Below are positions 57,941 through 64,000 of a stretch of 64,000 nucleotides of DNA, one piece after another. Numbering within the stretch: the stretch's first letter is position 1; each line of letters opens with the position of its first letter. This DNA comes from Romanomermis culicivorax. Its lineage: Eukaryota > Nematoda > Enoplea > Mermithida > Mermithidae. Both the position numbers and the translations under genes were made by a program. A model generated the notes under the pieces. The model searched no databases, was not told where the DNA came from, and saw nothing but the letters and a program-made list of their open reading frames with translations. The stretch covers positions 62,001 through 126,000 of the forward strand of contig CAWUHX010000162.1 of the NCBI GenBank assembly GCA_963922205.1, given 5' to 3'.

Positions 57941-58015
57941 TGGTTTTTGGCACAAAAAAATTTGGAATGGCACAAAAATTTTTGAGCGTTTGTGCCAATT
58001 GGCACAAAATTTTTG
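57941..58015. repeat. TTTGTGCCAATTGGCACAAA palindrome cluster
   Basis: A TTGGCACAAAAAAATTTGG and TGGCACAAAAATTTTTG series ends in the perfect palindrome at 57989-58008. Related clusters are at 53885-53970 and 60160-60236. Confidence 0.6.
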
Positions 58016-58215
58016 GCAGGTCAAACATTAAATTTCCTTGACTTTTAGACGTTTTAGGCGCTGAAAATGCCAAAAATTTTCGGAGCTCCGCCCGCGCCGA
58101 TTCAATCAACATAATATTTCCTACTCGTATATTAGACCCGAACGCGAGTGATTTCTCTTCGAAACAGTGTATTAGAGTATCGTTGCAGGCTGCAGCAAAC
58201 TTTACAGGCTGTTAA

Positions 58216-59569
58216 CGGGGTTGGCAAGGCTTTGGTTTTTTGGTTTTTGGTTTTTTTGGTTTTTTGAAAAAAAAAAAATTGGAAAATCTCTGGTTTTTGT
58301 TTTTTTGGTTTTTTTCCAAAATCATTGTTAAACTGTTTCTTCTCATTAGTCGATCTTCTAGGCATGTATTGGTGTCTATCTAAATCAACAAAACAATTAA
58401 TTTAGTTGAAATGACTCCACTACAAAGTAGAAAAAAGTCGTATTTTTATGATACATTACGAACTTAAAAGATGTATTATAAATCAATCGATATCGTTTGT
58501 ATCCATCTTGCAAGCACACATTTAGTACATGAGTCAACTTTGCTATAATTTGCTCACAAAAAAGTAGACACTAAATCTTTCGTGGAATGCATTTCGACCA
58601 TACGGGGTGACATCCATTGATCCATATCATCATCAAAACTTTATAAAACATGATTGAGTTTAATATACTGAGTTTATTGTTACGGTAAGCTTTTTAATTT
58701 TCTTAGCTCGAAATTTCAAAATAAAAATGAGACAGTAATAAAATTTTATACAGATCAGTTAAGCATACTGTAGGTTAACAAAAAGAGGAGCTTTTGAGTG
58801 GTTCTTTTTTATGGGACTTGACTTCGCTACTAAGTAGGAAAAATCGTACAGAAATATGTATCTATCACGCAAGCGAGAATAGTATGTATAATAAGACCCA
58901 TTTGCTGTAGTTATAGCTCGCAGACAGGTTTGAAAAGCAAAAATTTGGAAACATCTGAAATGTCTATGTGTGACCTTCAACTGCAGTTTGTAATATTAAT
59001 GACATATGTAATAATCTATCAATTTAAAACCCTCTTATCGAAAACGGTATACTTAAAAATTATGTCATTTCAACTTCTCTGTGCATTGTATTGTAATACA
59101 TTGATACAATTCTGTAGTTGATTTCTTTTGAGTTTTGATTATGTACATTGTGTATTGTATATTTTTCTTTATTTGTAATTTTTCTTCTTTTCCTTGAATT
59201 TGCCCCTTACATATCGATGCTCTGTTCCATTTTTACTTTTCTTGTGTTCTTCATTCATGGTTCATTTTTTATGTGCCCACTATTACTGTATTTCTATCGC
59301 TAAATAGGGATTTCCTATAGCATAAAATAATGACACTTCCGACAAGGTTAATACTTCTAGCTGTCATTTTACGGCTCCCTATCTAGTCTTAGATGATACA
59401 GGGAGCTTCCAGCACTTTTTTACATAGTTATATTGATATACCAAACATTCTAAAGAATTAAACCAGAAAAAAACACTAAAAAACCATAGAAAAACCAAAA
59501 AAAACCATTAAAAAACCACTAAAAAACCAAAAAGTCGAAAGTTCAAAAGTTAAGTTTTTGCCAACCCTG
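58216..59569. mobile_element. hAT-type non-autonomous element with perfect 8-bp target duplication
   Basis: The ends are CGGGGTTGGCAA at the left and TTGCCAACCCTG at the right (consensus CRGGGTTGGCAA, typical of hAT). They are flanked by GCTGTTAA at 58208-58215 and 59570-59577, an exact 8-bp duplication. The subterminal zones are runs of GGTTTTTTGG on the left and CCAAAAAACC on the right. No hAT transposase is inside its 1354 bp. Confidence 0.85.
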
Positions 59570-59762
59570 GCTGTTAATGACCGATGAATGAAAAAAAATT
59601 CTAAATATTCTCTGTTCAATCAGTCAGATTCGGATTTAGAGCTGAAATCCTTAATTTTTGTGTTTGATTGATTCTAATAGAAAAATAGAAATCGTTAATA
59701 CAGTGTTTCGACCGAAAATTTACACAATTTTAGACTTTATTTTCTCTAGTCTTTACATTACA

Positions 59763-59896
59763 TAAGGTAAAGTGGGGGTGACTTTGATCAGGGGCGACTT
59801 TATCAGAGTATGGCATTTGATAACTATTTGAGATCAGCAGGAATGCCATACTCTGATCAAAGTCGCCCCTGATCAAAGTCACCCCACTTTACCTTA
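59763..59896. mobile_element. 134-bp near-perfect hairpin MITE
   Basis: TAAGGTAAAGTGGGGGTGAC at the left is mirrored by GTCACCCCACTTTACCTTA at the right. The inverted arms cover about 55 bp each (through CTTTGATCAGGGGCGAC and AGAGTATGGCATT), leaving a loop of about 25 bases. It is flanked by TA dinucleotides. Confidence 0.8.
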
Positions 59897-61192
59897 AATA
59901 TTCGCAGTCGAAAATTGAATCAATTTGAACTTCCCGAACAATTCTAGAGTTATTCAAATTTTCTCAGCATTCCATTTTTTTAAGTCGCCGTCAGCTGTTT
60001 TCTTGCAGTTTTTTCTTATTTCACTGTCGTGGTTAGCTGAAAAATAGGTTGGGCATGATTTATACCAAAAATTAATCCGTATCTTCAAATTGATATATTT
60101 TTATCAAAATTTTGGCCTGAAACTTTTCCGCAGTTTTCAGTATGTTCCTTGCAGAAAAAATTTTTTTGTGCCATTGGCACAAATTTTTTTGGCCTCTTGT
60201 GCCAATTGGCACAAATGTCCGTGCACAAAAAAATACGCTGGGGTAGTGTGCACCAGCTGCAGTAATACCGGTTAGGGTCACCGTTTTTTTCCTCAAATGG
60301 GGCCTTTTGAGTTGAGAAAAAAAAATTTCGAATGAGAAAAAAAAATTTGGGTATGGTTCTCATTGTGGAAAAATTTTAGGGAACTTTAAACCGAAAAGAT
60401 GCGTTCTGGTGGACTTTAAAAGGTCGAAACCTCAAAATTTTCCGGCGCTTGGCGCCGGTCATGGATATAATGATAACTATATTCTATCAGGCGCGGCCGT
60501 TAGCATATCTACTTCGACTTACTTATTAATGCTCAACAGTTTCTATCAATCAAGCTAGCTCGTTTCATTTCTAATCGTTTACAGTCAATTATGTCGCCGA
60601 AAGGAGAGACTTTTCATCAATTCTCTCAATTTTTTCTCTCGATGATTGAAATTTTTAAACGTTTGCAATCTGAACTTTTGCGTTTATTGAAAGTGGAAAT
60701 TGAAGACATCATTTTAGACTGCGATTTTAAAACTTTTGTTCACGAATTATCTGTTGGAGAGATTTATTATTGAGCGTTTTATAATATAAAAACCCGGAGC
60801 AAATTACACTTCATGCGTCTGATTTTAATTTATTTCCCAACGTTAGGAAGGTTCATTTCCAGCGTTTTAGAAAGTAAAAATCCAAAAATTTTTTCCGGCG
60901 CTGCACGCCGGACCAAGAACTAAATAAATTTAGATGATTCTAATGGGAATCACAGTAATGTTGATAGCGGAGAAATTCATGACAACTCTATCGTTAACTT
61001 GCTTTATCCGCTCCTATAGAACACCAATATATTCTTCATGGGCTCTTTTTTGACTAACATAACCATAATTTTCTCAATTTTTTTCCTCATTTTTGCAGGT
61101 TTCTGACTACAAATACAACAAAATGCTTGGGTATGAATTTTATAGAATGTATTAATCCATGTCTTTCAGAGATTCGAACATTTATGGTTTGC
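59897..61192. other. Repeat-derived spacer upstream of the F-box gene
   Basis: 60160-60236 holds palindromes TTGTGCCATTGGCACAA and TTGTGCCAATTGGCACAAA. 60270-60560 is a truncated, inverted family X copy with the hairpin at 60442-60458. A 60-codon ORF at 60591-60773 (from MSPKGETFHQFSQFF) has host-like codons but no recognised domain; it could be a first exon of the F-box gene. A further hairpin lies at 60895-60911. Confidence 0.45.
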
Positions 61193-61937
61193 ATGAATGA
61201 CCTCCCCGATGAAATTCTGATCAAAATTTTAACGTATTTGGACCCCGACGACCTGGTACCCACTCGTTACATCTAGTGTGCCAAAAATGGCTTGAATTAA
61301 CCGTACTTTTGATCCGAAAGTTCAACACCATTTCCTACGATGGTTCAACGTCCGATTTGATATTCTCCACTGGCTCGATAAATCGCAAATTTACTTTCCA
61401 TATCGAAAATTGGATCGTTGATCAAAAACCATCGATGTTAAAATGGATGATCAAATATTGCGCCGATCATGTGAAAAATGTGGCCTTTGAAATCATGGAT
61501 ACGGGACGACCATCGCTTAACATTCGTCGAACTTTAATCGCCCATCTAGCTCTCTATTGCCCCAACATTTCAAATTTGAGCTTGTGCGGCAGCGTTATTT
61601 TAATTTTAAAATCGTTAAATTCGTGGAAATTAAATTTAAACAATTTGGAAGCTTTAATCGTAAAAGAAGAATCCGAATTTTTCTCGCCAAAATTTTCCTG
61701 CGAATTTTTCCCACGATGAACAAGATTACGTTAGAAATACATCCGAATTTGCCGAATATTTGATCAAGAATTGTGGTAAATTGCGAAAAATTCATGTCGA
61801 ATTCCATAACGTTGCGGGACCGGCTAAATCGTGTTTCGAACATTTGGCTGAATTAAAACTGGAAAGTTTAACGTGGTTACTGTATAAACCACATGATGGT
61901 TGTTATATCGAAGAATTATTGGATGCGATATCACAAT
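61193..61937 (+). pseudogene. F-box protein gene with two frameshifts
   Basis: F-box proteins recruit substrates to SCF ubiquitin ligases through Skp1. The start reads MNDLPDEILIKILTYLDPDDL, a textbook F-box N-half, and the F-box continues after a frame change near 61256 with HLVCQKWLELTVLLIRKF. About 150 codons of LRR-like sequence follow (HLALYCPNISNLSLCGS, LNNLEALIVKEE). Near 61705, in a TTTTT run, the frame changes again and continues as EYLIKNCGKLRKIHVEFHN to LLDAISQ, where GTAAGT (61938) looks like a real donor. Either the gene is dead, or the assembly has two single-base errors; both shifts can be explained by one missing base. Confidence 0.7.
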
Positions 61938-61954
61938 GTAAGTTTATGTTTCTA

Positions 61955-61983
61955 CCATGCATGTAACGGAGCCCCGAGGTCTG
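61955..61983. repeat. Family P end fragment in F-box gene intron
   Basis: CCATGCATGTAACGGAGCCC and CGAGGTCTG match the end of family P copies A and B (CCATACATGTAACGGAGCTC). The rest of the element is absent; LINE sequence follows from about 62000, so it was cut or interrupted. Confidence 0.6.
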
Positions 61984-62099
61984 TGAGTGGCATACCTGGA
62001 CAATAGGTTGAACGCAAAGAAGAGGGAAAGAAAGAAATTTATTAAATGCGACTAAATACAAGAGTAAATACGACTAATACAGAAAAGCTCATGGACGTG

Positions 62100-63480
62100 A
62101 CAAAAGCACGTGCGAAATAGGCTTTTAAAAAATGACTCAATTTAGACCGAAAACGGGGCATATTCTTCGAACAAATGATATCATTGGTAGGGAATTCCAA
62201 ACATCAATATTTCGCGAGCAAAAATCATGTTTTAAAGCATTATAGTTATATTTCGATTTATACATTTAAACTTAGACGCGCGATAATTGAACGGAACTCA
62301 AAGTGAAAATGAGTCAGGTGGAATAACTTTAAATTTCAAAATTAAGAACATGTAAGATAAGTCGATACACGTACATCTGAATGCAAGGTCATCAAGGCCA
62401 GATTTGTTGAGGCGCTCCTTATAGCTTAAATCTTTATATCCAAAAAAGTCTTTTTGTAAACCTTCGTTGAACTTTTTCTACCAATTTAGTATCCCCAACC
62501 AGACAAGGATTCCAGAGTGGTGAACCATATTCCAGAATAGGGAAAACATAGGATTTGAAAGCCCTGATTTTTAATTCATTGAAGTTAGAGTGAAAACATT
62601 TTAAAATCAAATTTGCCACCCTAGATACTTTTTTAACCACATAATTACAGTGGGCAGTTGCTGACAATTTTTCATTGAACATAACACCAAGATCCTTCAT
62701 CTCTGAAACAGTAGGAATCAGAAAATCGTTTATATAATACTCAACTTTGGGGTTATTACTCCCAAAATGCAAAACAGAGCATTTTTCCAGAGAAATAGAT
62801 AATTGCCAATTCAATGACCATTCATAAAGTTTGACAAGATCGCCTTGTAGTACTTCAGCATTTTTGTAGCATTGAATATTTTCACATCATCAGCAAAAAG
62901 GTAAATTTCACTGCTAAATACCGTCAAATTTATCATTTATCAAAATTAGGAACAATGTTGGTCCCCAATACACTACCCTGAGGAACCCACTAGTAACCTT
63001 GATTGGATTAGAGAAGCTATTGCCAATTTTTACCAGTTGAGTCCTATTAAATAAAAAACCATGTAACCATCTCAATAAAAAACCAGAGTATGCCATAGGA
63101 AGCTAATTTTCCGACCAGTTTTTCATGAGAAACAGTATCAAATGACTTTTGAAAATCGATATAAATTGAATCTGTTGCTGCTTTTTTATCCAAATTTTTA
63201 GCCCATAATGTTTTACGACTTAAAAGCTGAAGGAAACAAGATTTTTTCTTTCTAAATCCAAATTGTTTATCATTAAGAAAATTATTTGACTCAAAATAAG
63301 CCATCAGGTCCTACACTTATAATACTTTCATAACCTTGCATGAGACACAACATAAAAAAAACTGGTCTATAATTTTCTACCTTTGCTGAGCTCCTTTTTT
63401 TGAAAATAGGTACCACATTTGATGTTTTCCAAATATCTGGTAATTGTCCAGTTCTAAATGTATTTCAGAAATTGTTCTCA
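62100..63480 (-). pseudogene. Non-LTR retrotransposon (CR1/Jockey-type) reverse transcriptase, frameshifted
   Basis: Reading leftwards: NDKQFGFRKKKSCFLQLL, IYIDFQKSFDTVSHEKL, LLRWLHGFLFNRTQLVKIG, SGFLRVVYWGPTLFLILIND, then the catalytic FADD in EIYLFADDVKIFN near 62885-62905. Then come LGVMFNEKLSATAHCNYV and LEYGSPLWNPCLVGD. The C-terminal IDVWNSLP motif lies near 62190. The order matches LINE ORF2 RT from motif 3 to the end. At least three frame changes separate the parts, and no endonuclease domain is in the window. Confidence 0.8.
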
Positions 63481-63619
63481 AAGGTTCTGGGTGCAACTCG
63501 GTCGGTACCAAGTGAGGCAACTTCGGTACCAGATGACTTGAGTCTCAGTTTCCATATCGCGTTTTGTGTGTGAATCGATTTTAATCGTGAAAACGGAATC
63601 GAGGACTGATAGATAAACC

Positions 63620-63930
63620 ATGCAACCACTAGATAATCAACCAACTTATCTGGGAACAAACCGTCAATCAATGAACCAATCAGCCACGAAATTAACCAAC
63701 CAACCAAACTGTGAATCAACAAATCAATCATAAAGTCAACGGGGTAATCAGGGGAATTAGCGAGCCAACCAACCAGGAAATCCAACAACTAATCAGGAAA
63801 TATATGAAGCAATCAACTATTGAATCAACGAATCTATCATTGAATGAATCAACCCACCAAATCAAGAGATCAACTGATCTGAAACAAACAAATCAGGGAA
63901 TCGGTGAACGAACCAACCATGAAATTATTT
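63620..63930. repeat. Degenerate AATCAACCAACCAA simple repeat
   Basis: Units such as AATCAACCA, AACCAACCA and GAATCAACGAATC follow each other for about 300 bp. Unit length varies around 8-12 bp and identity is low. The short ORFs in it are repeat products. Confidence 0.6.
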
Positions 63931-64000
63931 TTCAAACTGTCTTGACTTTTCATGGTTCCGGGCATATTTTTTCCATGACCTTCCAGGTATTCCAGGGTTG

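Noticed and set aside
1-64000. Bacterial features: operons, ribosome binding sites, CRISPR arrays, rRNA
   Set aside because: None seen. Spliced genes with GT-AG introns, AATAAA signals and eukaryotic transposons show nuclear animal DNA.

Overview
This is animal nuclear DNA, almost certainly from an invertebrate. It is AT-rich, its genes are cut into many small GT-AG exons, and most of the sequence is transposable elements or their remains. I cannot name the species. Two intron-containing host genes can be read from end to end: cyclin C at 5855-8449 on the plus strand, and an insulinase/nardilysin-type M16 protein at 28328-40750 on the minus strand. A 1640-codon uninterrupted reading frame lies at 47198-52120 on the minus strand, and a broken F-box gene lies at 61193-61937.

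Layout. 1-5800: two inverted copies of a 0.45 kb element carrying a tRNA-like promoter, a 1.1 kb terminal-inverted-repeat (TIR) element, and a C/G-tract element. 5855-8449: cyclin C in ten exons, with another C/G-tract element in intron 8. 9132-25438: retroelements (solo LTRs and a wrecked Ty3/gypsy element) and a complete but decayed PIF/Harbinger transposon at 17512-20562. 28328-40750: the M16 gene in twelve exons, with introns full of MITEs, an LTR-like block and inverted minisatellite elements. 42100-47000: GAGCATGCTCG-type palindromic repeats and scraps of PIF/Harbinger, piggyBac-like and hAT transposases. 47198-52120: the giant ORF. 54258-60560: a 2.6 kb foldback palindrome, a second 1.1 kb TIR element and a hAT-type non-autonomous element with a perfect 8-bp target duplication. 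61193-64000: the F-box pseudogene or mis-assembled gene, then a broken non-LTR retrotransposon and a degenerate simple repeat.

How the genes relate. Cyclin C is an ordinary nuclear gene (Mediator kinase module) and shows which introns and splice sites this genome uses. The M16 gene encodes a protein with a signal peptide and the complete M16 fold, but the inverted zinc motif HxxEH has become AxxEK, so it should be a secreted pseudoprotease. The giant ORF lies about 6.4 kb upstream on the same strand. It has no recognisable enzyme domain, a strongly hydrophobic hairpin-like segment in its middle and a glycine-rich RTX-like stretch, and its lack of introns contrasts with its neighbours. A common role for these two is speculation. 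The rest is transposon biology. The most unusual points are the interlocked antisense genes of the Harbinger element, transposons ending in minisatellite arrays, and a small GGCGC/GCGCC hairpin module shared by several unrelated repeat families.
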